A stretch of 64,000 bases of DNA. Source: Brevibacillus composti (GTDB taxonomy: Bacteria > Bacillota > Bacilli > Brevibacillales > Brevibacillaceae). The stretch is taken from the NCBI RefSeq assembly GCF_016406105.1, contig NZ_CP066308.1, positions 2,963,501 to 3,027,500 of the forward strand. The letters are read 5' to 3'. The notes under the pieces were generated by a model, which was given only the letters and a program-made list of their open reading frames with translations, made no database searches and had not been told where the DNA came from. This document shows positions 9,029-17,260 of the stretch, piece by piece. The number at the start of each line of letters is the position of its first letter. The stretch's first letter is position 1. The translations under genes and the position numbers were made by a program.

Positions 9029-9235
9029 CTACATGCTAAGCTCGGTGGGTACGCTCTGTTCGTCGATAAACAGATCATTCAGCGAATGGAGCGAGCCGTC
9101 TTCTTCCACCTGATACACGGAAGCGATCTGCTCACCCGTTACGCTCATTTCGATAAAGCAATTCCAACAGTAGTACTGGTTGGTTCCAATCTTCCCAACA
9201 TCTTTGGAACTGCAATTCGGGCAAATAACACGCAT
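9029..9235 (-). CDS. Small zinc-ribbon protein (YrzR-like)
   Basis: 68 residues. Two cysteine pairs (CPNC at residues 5-8 and CWNC at 23-26) form a short zinc ribbon, followed by an acidic segment (QVEEDGSLHSLNDLF). Position between the PRC-barrel gene and the YrzQ-like gene is that of B. subtilis yrzR. GGAGG lies ten bases before the ATG. Function unknown; a nucleic-acid or protein-binding adaptor is possible but not shown. Confidence 0.8.
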   Translation of the reverse strand: MRVICPNCSSKDVGKIGTNQYYCWNCFIEMSVTGEQIASVYQVEEDGSLHSLNDLFIDEQSVPTELSM

Positions 9236-9272
9236 CTATTTGATTCCTCCCTTTGACGCCTGGCTTCGAACC

Positions 9273-9755
9273 CTAGTCCGGCACGATCAGGTTTTCTTCC
9301 CCAATAATGACGGATGGAGGAACGGAAAGGCGCTTGCGTCCTTCGGTGACGTCCGCCAGCCAACCGTTCGATAATTCATACCCTACAATTTTCTCCCAAT
9401 CCGCAGAGAAGTAAACATCTTCCAATCGGCCAAGCAGGTCCCCGGAAACGGAAATGACGGATTTGCCCTTCAATTTCCCTTTTCCGGTCACAATCCCGGC
9501 AGGTTCGGGAGCAGCCAGTTGCTCCAAGGAGGTAATCGCGTCTTCGCCCGACACGGTGAGGCAGGATTCACCCACCGCGTGAATGCGGTCGTAGGGGATG
9601 TAGGTGCCCGATTGGAACCAGCCCTGCTCGCTCAGCAAGACTCCGAGGACAAGCCATGTCTCTGAGTCCACTAGAATGTCACGGATCACACCGATTTCTT
9701 CTCCTGTCTCCAGCGAGAAAACCGGCAAGCCGACCACATCCATTGCCTTGCGCAT
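9273..9755 (-). CDS. PRC-barrel domain protein (YrrD-like)
   Basis: 160 residues with two PRC-barrel repeats: VVGLPVFSLETGEEIGVIRDILVD (residues 7-30) and KGKSVISVSGDLLGRLEDVYFS (about 97-118). PRC barrels occur in RimM and photosynthetic reaction-centre H subunits and serve as protein or RNA contact modules. B. subtilis yrrD has the same position beside recD2. GGGGGAAG precedes the ATG by nine bases. Exact role unknown. Confidence 0.85.
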   Translation of the reverse strand: MRKAMDVVGLPVFSLETGEEIGVIRDILVDSETWLVLGVLLSEQGWFQSGTYIPYDRIHAVGESCLTVSGEDAITSLEQLAAPEPAGIVTGKGKLKGKSVISVSGDLLGRLEDVYFSADWEKIVGYELSNGWLADVTEGRKRLSVPPSVIIGEENLIVPD

Positions 9756-9832
9756 GACGGGTCTCTTCCCCCTTCCGCCCTTTTAGTATCCGGCGGAGGA
9801 GAGCGTTCCATTCGACCAAACTTGTGCCAGCG

Positions 9833-12091
9833 TCAACCTTGTTTCAGACGTTCCTCCAGGTAGCTGTATCGCACGCCTTCCTCATCGCTTTGAACGGCGA
9901 GGCGAAATGCTTCCGGCTCTCCACACATGATTAAAAATGCTTTGCTTCGCGTGATTCCCGTATACACCAGCTTTCGCCGCAGCATGCGATGGTAATTTCT
10001 TACAAACGGCATGACGACGATGGGAAACTCGCTGCCTTGCGACTTATGTACCGAGCAGCAATAGGCGAGCGTCAACTGATGGTAGTCGGATCGCTTGTAG
10101 GTGACTTCGCGACCGTCAAAGGAAACCACGATCATCTCTTCATTCTCTGCGTTTTCATTCGGGTAAAAGATCGCAACAATCTCACCCATATCGCCGTTGA
10201 ACACCTGTTCTTCGGCATTGTTTACCAGCTGAAGCACTTTGTCCCCGGTGCGGAAACGGGTATCGCCAAACGCCACTTCCCGCTTCTGCCCCGTCTTGGG
10301 GTTAAACAGCTCTTGAAGCTCCTCGTTCAGCCGATTCACCCCGGCATTTCCCTTGTACATCGGGGCGAGCACCTGAACATCTTTTGCTGTATATCCTTTT
10401 CTTACGGCGCCCAAGCAAATTTGTTTCACCGCTTCATTTACATCTTGTGGCGAACTTGTGAAAAATCTTCGATCTGGGGAGGTCTGAAGCAAATCGTCCG
10501 GGACGATTCCCTTGCGCACATCATGCGCCAGACGGATGATCGAGGACTCCTGCGCCTGACGGTAGATCTCGGTCAACTGTATGCGCGGCAACAGGCCGGA
10601 GCGGATCATATCCTGGAGCACATTGCCCGGCCCCACGGAGGGCAGCTGGTCCGGGTCGCCGACGAGGATGACTTGCATGTCGCTGGGCAGCGCTCTGAAC
10701 AGCTGATTGGCCAGCCAGACGTCGACCATCGACATCTCGTCGACGATCAGCAGCTTGCCCTGAATCTGATGTTCGGCATCATGCTCGAAGCTCTCTCCCT
10801 TCCAGCCAAGCAAGCGGTGAATCGTCATGGCAGGGAGACCGGTTGTTTCAGCCATCCGTTTGGCTGCCCGGCCGGTAGGCGCAGCCAGCAGGATCGGAAA
10901 CGGATTTTTTTCATCGTACTTTTTGAGATCGAAGGAGATGCCGTGCAGATAGGCAAAAACGCGACAGATCCCGCGGATCACTGTCGTCTTCCCTGTTCCG
11001 GGTCCGCCCGTCAGCAGCATGAGACCCGACTTGATCGCCTGTTCGATCGCGTCCCGCTGCGTCTGGGCATAGGTGATCGCCAGTTCCTCTTCTACCGCGC
11101 CGAGCGCATGATACAGCTCGGAGACGGGAAACGAACCGAAATCCTCGCGATCCGCGAAAAAGCGAAGCCGTTTGGCGAGGCCCACTTCCGCAAAGAACAG
11201 GCTGGGCAGGTATACCCTGTCTTCGTCCCACACCAGCTTGGATGACACAAACAGCGCCTCGATGGCCTGGCTGATCTCCTCTGGCTGAAACAGATGGCCG
11301 CCGCATTCATGCAGGAGGCGCATCGTCTTTTCCACCAATTCCTCCATGGGCAGGAAGACATGTCCCTCCGCGTAGGAAGCCTCCTGCAGCGTGAAGATCA
11401 CTGCGGCCTGAATCCGCTGCTCGGAGGAGGCGGCAATTCCCGTGGAACGGGCGATTTCATCCGCACGCTTGAAGCCGATACCCTGCACATCCTCGATCAG
11501 GCGGTAAGGTTCTTCCGTCAGGACCTTCATCGTCTCCAGCTTGTAGGTCTGGTAGATGCGCAATGCCAGCTGGACGCCGATGCCGAACTCGTACAAAAAC
11601 ACCATGGCCTGTTCCAAGGAACGATGTTCCATCACCGAACCATAAATCTGCTTGGCGCGTGTTTCCGAGATGCCCGGAATCTCCGCCAGCGCTTCGGGAC
11701 GGTCTGCGATGATGGACAGCGCATTGACGCCCAAATGCTCCACGATCCGTTTCGCCATCTTTTTTCCAATTCCCTGGAAGAGACCACTGGCCAGATATTT
11801 TTCTACGCCAGCCGCCGTTTTGGGGGTTTCGCGCTCATACCGGGAGGCGGCGAACTGCTGTCCAAAACGAGGGTGTGTTTTCCATTCTCCATAGAATGTA
11901 TAGAGTTCTTCCGGATGCGGCCGGGGAAAGTTCCCGACCACGACGATCTCTGACTCCTTGATCGGTTCCGCTGTCTCCTCTACTTTAAGACGTATAACTC
12001 CGTACCATGTTTCTTCATTGTAAAAAATTTCTTGAACGATATTGCCGCGAACAAATGATTCGGCAAACAAAGGGAGTGTTTGCTGCGACAT
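9833..12091 (-). CDS. recD2: RecD2 family 5'-3' DNA helicase
   Basis: 752 residues, superfamily 1B helicase. The N-terminal third has helix-hairpin-helix motifs (GIGKKMAKRIVEHLG, IPGISETRAKQIYG, VQGIGFKRADEIA); Walker A GGPGTGKTT is near residue 360, followed by IVDEMSMVD (Walker B), LVGDPDQLPSVGPG and, near the end, the RecD motif YCCSVHKSQGSEF. RecD2 acts without RecBC in replication-fork maintenance and repair. The ATG at 12091 has GAGGGG nine bases upstream. In B. subtilis it lies between yrrD and yrrB-mnmA; the mnmA side is different here. Confidence 0.95.
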   Translation of the reverse strand: MSQQTLPLFAESFVRGNIVQEIFYNEETWYGVIRLKVEETAEPIKESEIVVVGNFPRPHPEELYTFYGEWKTHPRFGQQFAASRYERETPKTAAGVEKYLASGLFQGIGKKMAKRIVEHLGVNALSIIADRPEALAEIPGISETRAKQIYGSVMEHRSLEQAMVFLYEFGIGVQLALRIYQTYKLETMKVLTEEPYRLIEDVQGIGFKRADEIARSTGIAASSEQRIQAAVIFTLQEASYAEGHVFLPMEELVEKTMRLLHECGGHLFQPEEISQAIEALFVSSKLVWDEDRVYLPSLFFAEVGLAKRLRFFADREDFGSFPVSELYHALGAVEEELAITYAQTQRDAIEQAIKSGLMLLTGGPGTGKTTVIRGICRVFAYLHGISFDLKKYDEKNPFPILLAAPTGRAAKRMAETTGLPAMTIHRLLGWKGESFEHDAEHQIQGKLLIVDEMSMVDVWLANQLFRALPSDMQVILVGDPDQLPSVGPGNVLQDMIRSGLLPRIQLTEIYRQAQESSIIRLAHDVRKGIVPDDLLQTSPDRRFFTSSPQDVNEAVKQICLGAVRKGYTAKDVQVLAPMYKGNAGVNRLNEELQELFNPKTGQKREVAFGDTRFRTGDKVLQLVNNAEEQVFNGDMGEIVAIFYPNENAENEEMIVVSFDGREVTYKRSDYHQLTLAYCCSVHKSQGSEFPIVVMPFVRNYHRMLRRKLVYTGITRSKAFLIMCGEPEAFRLAVQSDEEGVRYSYLEERLKQG

Positions 12092-12142
12092 TAGTAGCGC
12101 CCCCTCGCAATACAGTAAGTCTGCTGGACTGGCAGATAACAA

Positions 12143-12188
12143 GAAAACCCGCCTGGCAGAAGCCTGATGCGGCGCCGGGCTGGGTTTT
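12143..12188 (-). terminator. Terminator of the decayed chemoreceptor gene
   Basis: AAAACCCGCCTGGC on one side pairs with GCCGGGCTGGGTTTT on the other, with T-rich flanks, directly after the 3' end of the receptor remnant and before recD2. Confidence 0.75.
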
Positions 12189-12200
12189 CCTCAACCATGT

Positions 12201-12699
12201 TTAGATTGTAAATTGTTTTACTTGTTCTGACAACCGCTCGGCCATTTTTGCCAAAGTCTCCGCTGCAGCCGTCATCTCTTCTGTCGTGGCTGTCTGTTGT
12301 TCGGAGGCGCCGGCTACTTCTTGGGTATCGAGGGCGGTCTGCTGCGCCAGCCGGGCGATCTCATCCGCTTGGGCAACCAATTGCTCGGTGCCTTGATTCA
12401 TCGCTTGCGCGGAATCATTCATCCGATGTACCTGGCTGCTCACATCCCGGACAGCGGTTAGGATTTGCGCAAAGGATTCACCTGCATGCGATACACCCAC
12501 TCGTCCTTCTTGGACGGATAAAGTGGTCGCCCCCATCGCCTTGACGGAAGCCTGGATGTCATCCCTGACACGATGAATCAGATGAGCGATCTCCTCTGCT
12601 GACTGACTCGACTGCTCAGCCGGCAATCATGAGAGGTATAATCGTGATGGCCAGCATGGTGATCACGAATTTGTAGCGAATCGAACTGGATTTTTTCAT
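12201..12699 (-). pseudogene. Methyl-accepting chemotaxis protein, internally deleted remnant
   Basis: The 3' part (12201-12620) encodes the end of a chemoreceptor signalling domain: a coiled coil ending in ASEQQTATTEEMTAAAETLAKMAERLSEQVKQF. The 5' part (12699 downward) begins with a ribosome site (GGAGAG), an ATG and a membrane anchor, MKKSSSIRYKFVITMLAITI, typical of receptor helix 1, then meets TGA after IAG. The two pieces join at about 12620 in different frames. The whole sensor domain, helix 2, HAMP and most of the signalling domain are missing. A normal receptor is about 550-660 residues; about 165 codons remain. It is best read as one gene collapsed by deletion. Confidence 0.85.
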
Positions 12700-12842
12700 A
12701 CGTTCTCTCCATTCCACGTCTCAGTTTTTATACATATGTACAACCTTTTTACATAGTTCAATAGACCTGTTTCAGAATCGTACCAGAACAGCCACTATTT
12801 GGGCCAATGAAAAAATGACAATTTTTTGAGAATAGAAAACGA

Positions 12843-12873
12843 AAAACCCAACGGATTGCTTTTCCGTTGGGTT
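12843..12873 (-). terminator. Terminator of cymR-iscS
   Basis: Perfect 12-bp stem AAACCCAACGGA / TCCGTTGGGTTT with a seven-base loop and T-rich 3' flank on the minus strand, immediately after iscS. It shows that nothing such as mnmA is co-transcribed downstream of iscS. Confidence 0.9.
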
Positions 12874-12877
12874 TCTA

Positions 12878-14020
12878 TCACCTTTTCAGACGCCGCACGA
12901 TGTCCGCCGCTTTTTGTGCAGCGCGCTCGGCTTCCTCTACCGTATTGGTGATGCCAAAGCTGAAGCGAATCGCCGACTGCGCCCGCGCATCCTCCAGACA
13001 CATGGCCGTGAGCACATGGGACAGCTCCAGGGAGCCGGAGGTGCAGGCAGAACCGCTGGCAGCAGCCACTCCGGCCAGATCGAGGTTCATCAGCATCGTC
13101 TCCGTCTGCACGCCGGGGAAGCTGACGTTCAGGATATGCGGGAGATGCTTGTCCGGGTGGCCATTGACCACGTAGGCGATCCCGCTGTCATCCCAGCGGG
13201 AAAGCATGGCCTGCCGCATCCGCCGGTATTTGTCCAAACGCTCGGCCATTTCCTCGCCGGCGATGACCGTCGCTTCGGCAAAACCGATGATCCCGGCCAG
13301 ATTTTCGGTTCCGGCCCGGCGTTTGCGCTCCTGGGAGCCGCCGTGCAGATGCGGCGCAAACGGCACCTTGCGTCCGAGATACAGCGCGCCGACGCCTTTG
13401 GGACCGTTGATCTTGTGAGCAGAGATGGACATCATATCCACCGGGAGCTGTTTGACGCTGAGCGGCAGCACGCCGGCAGCCTGAACGGCATCGGTATGAA
13501 AGACAATCCCGCGCTCCCGAAGGAAATGACCCATCTCTTCGATGGGCTGGATGGTTCCGACTTCGTTATTGCCGTACATGATCGAGACGAGTACAGTATC
13601 CTCCCGCACTGCCCGCTTCAGTTCGTCGACGCTGATCATCCCTGTCTCGTCGGCAGGCAGATAGGTCACCTCAAAGCCAGAGCGCTCCAGATGTTCACAA
13701 GCGTGCAGGACGGCATGATGTTCGATACTCGACGTGATGATGTGGCGGCCCCGTTCCCGCAGGGCCATCGCGCCCCCGATGATGGCCATGTTGTCCGCTT
13801 CCGTCCCGCCGCTGGCAAAGATCAGCTCCTGCGGATCGGCATCGATGAAGGCGGCCACCCGATCACGGGCTTTTTCCATGGCCTGACGAGCCTCGCGCCC
13901 ATAGCTGTGAACACTGGACGGATTTCCATATACCTGAGTCAGATAGGGATACATCGCTTCCAGCACGCGCGGATGGACAGGCGTGGTGGAAGCGTGATCC
14001 AGATAGATTCTCTCTTGCAC
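12878..14020 (-). CDS. iscS: Cysteine desulfurase (IscS/YrvO type)
   Basis: 380 residues. PLP enzyme that moves sulfur from cysteine to a protein persulfide for tRNA thiolation and other uses. N-terminal YLDHASTTP, the PLP lysine in SISAHKINGPKG (about K203) and the catalytic cysteine in SGSACTSGS (about C326) are all present. GTG 14020 is chosen because GAAGG is eight bases upstream and the family starts with a short segment before IYLDHA; GTG 14029 overlaps the site. It follows cymR by 12 bases and should share its transcript. The partner thiolase gene mnmA is not adjacent. Confidence 0.92.
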   Translation of the reverse strand: MQERIYLDHASTTPVHPRVLEAMYPYLTQVYGNPSSVHSYGREARQAMEKARDRVAAFIDADPQELIFASGGTEADNMAIIGGAMALRERGRHIITSSIEHHAVLHACEHLERSGFEVTYLPADETGMISVDELKRAVREDTVLVSIMYGNNEVGTIQPIEEMGHFLRERGIVFHTDAVQAAGVLPLSVKQLPVDMMSISAHKINGPKGVGALYLGRKVPFAPHLHGGSQERKRRAGTENLAGIIGFAEATVIAGEEMAERLDKYRRMRQAMLSRWDDSGIAYVVNGHPDKHLPHILNVSFPGVQTETMLMNLDLAGVAAASGSACTSGSLELSHVLTAMCLEDARAQSAIRFSFGITNTVEEAERAAQKAADIVRRLKR

Positions 14021-14032
14021 AAAAGTCACCTT

Positions 14033-14452
14033 CTATATATAGAACATGTAGCCGTCAGAATGCCCGTCATCCTGGTAGCTGATCAAATCCTGCAGGGATG
14101 TGGAATCGAGCACGGAGGAAATGCTGTCGCGGATGCGCAGCCAGAGATAGCGCTTGGCCGGATCTTCCTCTTCGGCAAATTCCACCGGACTGATCGGCCC
14201 CTCCAGGACGCGGATGATGTCTCCAGCCGAAATCTCTTCCGGTTGCTTCGCCAGTACGTAGCCCCCGTATGCCCCGCGAATGCTCTTCACCAGGCCGGCA
14301 TTGCGCAGCGGCGCCACCAACTGCTCCAGATAGTGCTCCGACAAGTCATGGCGTTGGGCGATGCTCCGCAAGGAAACAGGCCCTTCCCCAAAACGATTGG
14401 CCAGATCCATCATGATGGTCAGGCCGTATCGTCCTTTCGTAGAAATTTTCAT
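14033..14452 (-). CDS. cymR: Rrf2 family regulator CymR
   Basis: 139 residues with the Rrf2 winged helix (MKISTKGRYGLTIMMDLA, then SLRSIAQRHDLSEHYLEQLVAPLRNAGLV and RGAYGGYVLA). It has no cysteines, so it cannot carry the Fe-S cluster of IscR; this fits CymR, the master repressor of cysteine metabolism in B. subtilis, which works in a complex with cysteine synthase CysK. It precedes iscS with the same spacing as in Bacillus. GGAGAG lies seven bases before the ATG. Confidence 0.9.
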   Translation of the reverse strand: MKISTKGRYGLTIMMDLANRFGEGPVSLRSIAQRHDLSEHYLEQLVAPLRNAGLVKSIRGAYGGYVLAKQPEEISAGDIIRVLEGPISPVEFAEEEDPAKRYLWLRIRDSISSVLDSTSLQDLISYQDDGHSDGYMFYI

Positions 14453-14564
14453 AGTCCAACTCTCCTCTTCCTGCAGTATTCCCCGAGTCCCCCCGTTTCA
14501 CCGCCCATCTCTGTACATGACTCGACGCGACAGGGACACACTAGCTTTCAGGGGGTGAATCACG

Positions 14565-14738
14565 ATGGCCACAAACAAACGCTCGGAGAGAGGGCGCAAC
14601 CATCCTTCCGAGACGCTCTATGATCATCCGGCAGGCACCATTGCCCACAAGGCGCGGTTTGGCGCCAGCGAACAAAGCAAGCAGCCAAATGAAAACGGCG
14701 ATTTGCCAAACAAGCCGGGCGGAGATGTGCGAACCTGA
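14565..14738 (+). CDS. Small hydrophilic protein, 57 residues, unrecognised
   Basis: An isolated plus-strand gene in a minus-strand neighbourhood: ATG seven bases after GGGGGTGA, 58 codons, then a strong terminator. The product is charged and low in hydrophobics (begins MATNKRSERGRNHP, ends NKPGGDVRT) and probably disordered. In plan it resembles the other tiny plus-strand gene at 61608 and small spore-associated proteins, but I recognise no family. The matched ribosome site and terminator are the main support that it is real. Confidence 0.65.
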   Translation: MATNKRSERGRNHPSETLYDHPAGTIAHKARFGASEQSKQPNENGDLPNKPGGDVRT

Positions 14739-14742
14739 TCTT

Positions 14743-14767
14743 CTCCCCCGCTTGGGGGGAGTTTTTT
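14743..14767 (+). terminator. Terminator of the 57-residue gene
   Basis: CTCCCCC-GCTT-GGGGGGAG stem followed by six T, starting four bases after the stop codon. Confidence 0.88.
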
Positions 14768-14835
14768 AGGGGGCGCGGCCGTCTCAGCCAAGCGCTGCAC
14801 CGGGTAAACCGGGCTTGACCGCCTGGCATGGGCGG

Positions 14836-16170
14836 TTAGTCTCGCTCTTTCTCTGTCGATCGCCTTTCGGTCTGCAGCCGCATGATTTCCCTCTCGTAGC
14901 CGATCGGTTTGGGCACGTAGAAACGCGCCTGCACCTCATCCGGCAAATACTGCTGCGGCACATAGCCGCCGGGGTAGTCATGCGGATACAGATAGCCCTG
15001 GCCGTGGCCCAGGCGGGACGCACCTTTGTAGGCGGCGTCCCGAAGGTGGATCGGAACTGGCTTGTGACCGTCGGTTCGGATGGTTTCAAGAGCTTTGTTG
15101 ATGCCATTGTAGGCGGCATTGCTTTTCGGCGCTGTCGCCAGATACGTCGTGGCCTGCGCCAGCGGAATCCGTCCCTCCGGCATCCCGACCAGCTCCAGCG
15201 CCTGAAAACAGGAGACGGCTACCGTGATGGCATGCGGATCGGCATTGCCGATATCCTCCGAGGCGGAGATGATCAGGCGGCGGGCGATAAATCGCGGGTC
15301 CTCACCGGCATCAATCATCCGCGCCAGCCAGTACAAGGCTGCATCGGGATCTGAGCCGCGAATGGATTTGATAAAGGCGGAAGCCGTGTCGTAATGGTTG
15401 TCTCCGCTTTTGTCGTAGCGCACGGCCCTGCGCTGAATCGACTCCACCGCCACATCCAATGTGATCACGATCCGCCCGTCCGGCCCCGGCGGGGTCGTCG
15501 TGGCGGCCAACTCCAGCGCGTTGAGCAGCCTGCGGGCATCGCCCTCCGCGTAGTGGATCAGATGCTCACTCGCCTCGTGCGTCACCTCTACATACAATTC
15601 CGCGAGGCCATTCTCTTCGTCCCGGAGGGCCCGTTCCATGACCTGGCGGAGGTGCTCATGGGTCAGCGGCTGCAGCGAGAAGATTTGCGAGCGGGACAAA
15701 AGAGCGGGATTCACCTCGAAAAAGGGATTCTCCGTCGTCGCCCCGATCAACGTAATCGTACCGTCTTCCACATACGGCAGCAGCGCGTCCTGCTGCGATT
15801 TGTTGAAGCGGTGAATCTCGTCCACGAACAGCGTCGTCCGCTGCCCGCCCATGACGAGCCGCTCCTTGGACTCGTCGACGACCTTGCGAATATCGGCCAC
15901 GCCTGCGGTAACTGCATTCAACTCGGCAAAGTACGTGCGCGTCGTGCCGGCAATCACCTTGGCCAGCGTGGTTTTTCCTGTCCCGGGCGGACCGTAGAAG
16001 ATCAGCGAAGATACCTGATCCGCTTCAATCGCCCGGCGCAAGAGTTTGCCCGGACCGAGAATATGCTCCTGCCCGATCACGTCCTGAATCGTGCGCGGAC
16101 GCATGCGGGCAGCCAGCGGCTTCGAACGTCCCTTGTCCTGCGTCTCATGTGCAAATGAAAATAAATCCAT
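14836..16170 (-). CDS. rarA: Replication-associated recombination protein RarA (MgsA)
   Basis: 444 residues, full length. AAA+ ATPase of the clamp-loader group that acts at stalled replication forks. Walker A GPPGTGKTT is at residues 60-68, the Walker B LFVDEIHRF near 114-122, sensor 1 GATTENP follows, and the C-terminal tetramerisation half has the conserved RGSDPDAALYWLARM and DYPGGYVPQQYLP motifs. B. subtilis yrvN lies in the same place beside cymR. It starts seven bases after tcdA stops. Confidence 0.95.
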   Translation of the reverse strand: MDLFSFAHETQDKGRSKPLAARMRPRTIQDVIGQEHILGPGKLLRRAIEADQVSSLIFYGPPGTGKTTLAKVIAGTTRTYFAELNAVTAGVADIRKVVDESKERLVMGGQRTTLFVDEIHRFNKSQQDALLPYVEDGTITLIGATTENPFFEVNPALLSRSQIFSLQPLTHEHLRQVMERALRDEENGLAELYVEVTHEASEHLIHYAEGDARRLLNALELAATTTPPGPDGRIVITLDVAVESIQRRAVRYDKSGDNHYDTASAFIKSIRGSDPDAALYWLARMIDAGEDPRFIARRLIISASEDIGNADPHAITVAVSCFQALELVGMPEGRIPLAQATTYLATAPKSNAAYNGINKALETIRTDGHKPVPIHLRDAAYKGASRLGHGQGYLYPHDYPGGYVPQQYLPDEVQARFYVPKPIGYEREIMRLQTERRSTEKERD

Positions 16171-16176
16171 GGCTCT

Positions 16177-16935
16177 CTATCCTTTTGCCGGCTGCCAGTC
16201 GAGCAAATCGCGCACGACGACGCTGGCCAAAATCAATCCAGCCACCGACGGGACGAAGGCATTGCTCGCTGGAGGCTGCCGTACCTTGCTGATTGGTGAA
16301 TCCGGATTGGATACGATTTTTTCACGGACATCTGTCCGAATCGTCACCGGAATTTCTTTGGAATACACCACTTTTACGCCTTTGTAGATCCCGTGCTTGC
16401 GCAGCTCGCGCCGAATCACCTTGGCGATCGGGTCGTAGCTGGTTTGCGAGATGTCGGCCACTTCAAAGCGGGTCGGGTCCATCTTGTTGGCCGCTCCCAT
16501 GCTGGAGATGATCGGAATGTTTCGCCGTTTTGCTTCCAGAATCAGGTGAAGCTTGGCGGACATCGTGTCCATCGCATCGACAATGTAATCGAACTGATGG
16601 GCGAACAGCTCCTCCGCCGTCTCCGCATTGTAAAACATGTTCAGGGTTACGACTTCGCAAGCCGGGTTAATCGCGGCGATCCGCTCTTTCATCAGCTCTG
16701 CCTTCTTTTGGCCGATGGTGTGGAGCGTGGCGTGGATCTGCCGGTTGATATTGGTGATATCCACGACATCTTTGTCTACGAGCACCAGCTTGCCGACGCC
16801 GGTTCGGGCCAGCGCTTCCACGGTAAAGGAGCCTACTCCTCCAATACCCAGTACGGCTACCTTGCTGTTTTTCATTTTTTCCAAACCTTCGGGACCGAAG
16901 GCCAATTCACATCGGGAAAATTGATGAAGCATCAT
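16177..16935 (-). CDS. tcdA: tRNA threonylcarbamoyladenosine dehydratase
   Basis: 252 residues of the ThiF/E1-like family. TcdA (CsdL) uses ATP to cyclise t6A37 of tRNA to ct6A. The nucleotide loop is GIGGVGSFTVEALARTG (residues 30-46); DKDVVDITNINRQ supplies the catalytic/adenylate-binding arginine; IVDAMDTMSAK and ISSMGAANKMDPTRF follow, as in B. subtilis YrvM. AAGG lies seven bases before the first of two ATGs. Probably translated with rarA. Confidence 0.9.
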   Translation of the reverse strand: MMLHQFSRCELAFGPEGLEKMKNSKVAVLGIGGVGSFTVEALARTGVGKLVLVDKDVVDITNINRQIHATLHTIGQKKAELMKERIAAINPACEVVTLNMFYNAETAEELFAHQFDYIVDAMDTMSAKLHLILEAKRRNIPIISSMGAANKMDPTRFEVADISQTSYDPIAKVIRRELRKHGIYKGVKVVYSKEIPVTIRTDVREKIVSNPDSPISKVRQPPASNAFVPSVAGLILASVVVRDLLDWQPAKG

Positions 16936-17029
16936 CCGTCAACCTTTCTGATCTGCATGTCCGTATTTGCACCAGGTCATTCCCCGTTTTATATGCAATC
17001 GGAAAAGTGGGAATGCCAGACAAAAAAGG

Positions 17030-17210
17030 AGCCCCAAAATGCCGTGCTGCTCCTACAGTTTTGAACCTGCGCATCGCAGGTGGGTGTCTTGCCCAACCGA
17101 CCCGAACGTCCACTCGATGGAGGCATGTCCTCTCGGTTCGGGACGAAAAACTCCCTAGAAAATCTTTGCGGCTCAAAACTATCGGAAGTCACGTGCATCG
17201 CAGGGCTATT
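17030..17210 (-). ncRNA. Probable 6S RNA (bsrA/ssrSA position)
   Basis: The 220-base gap between aspS and tcdA is where B. subtilis carries 6S-1 RNA. The minus-strand sequence folds on itself: CCTGCG near 17200 pairs with CGCAGG near 17078, AGTTTTGAGCC near 17175 pairs with GGTTCAAAACT near 17060, and the top holds a CCGAAC...GTTCGG hairpin. A TAGGAGC...GCTCCT stem with six T (17031-17056) would end it. 6S RNA mimics an open promoter and sequesters sigma-A RNA polymerase. Ends are approximate and the family call rests on position plus fold. Confidence 0.62.
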
Positions 17211-17260
17211 TTGTAGTATTACCAATGTATCAGACGCTCATGCGACTGTGCAAGTCTGCT

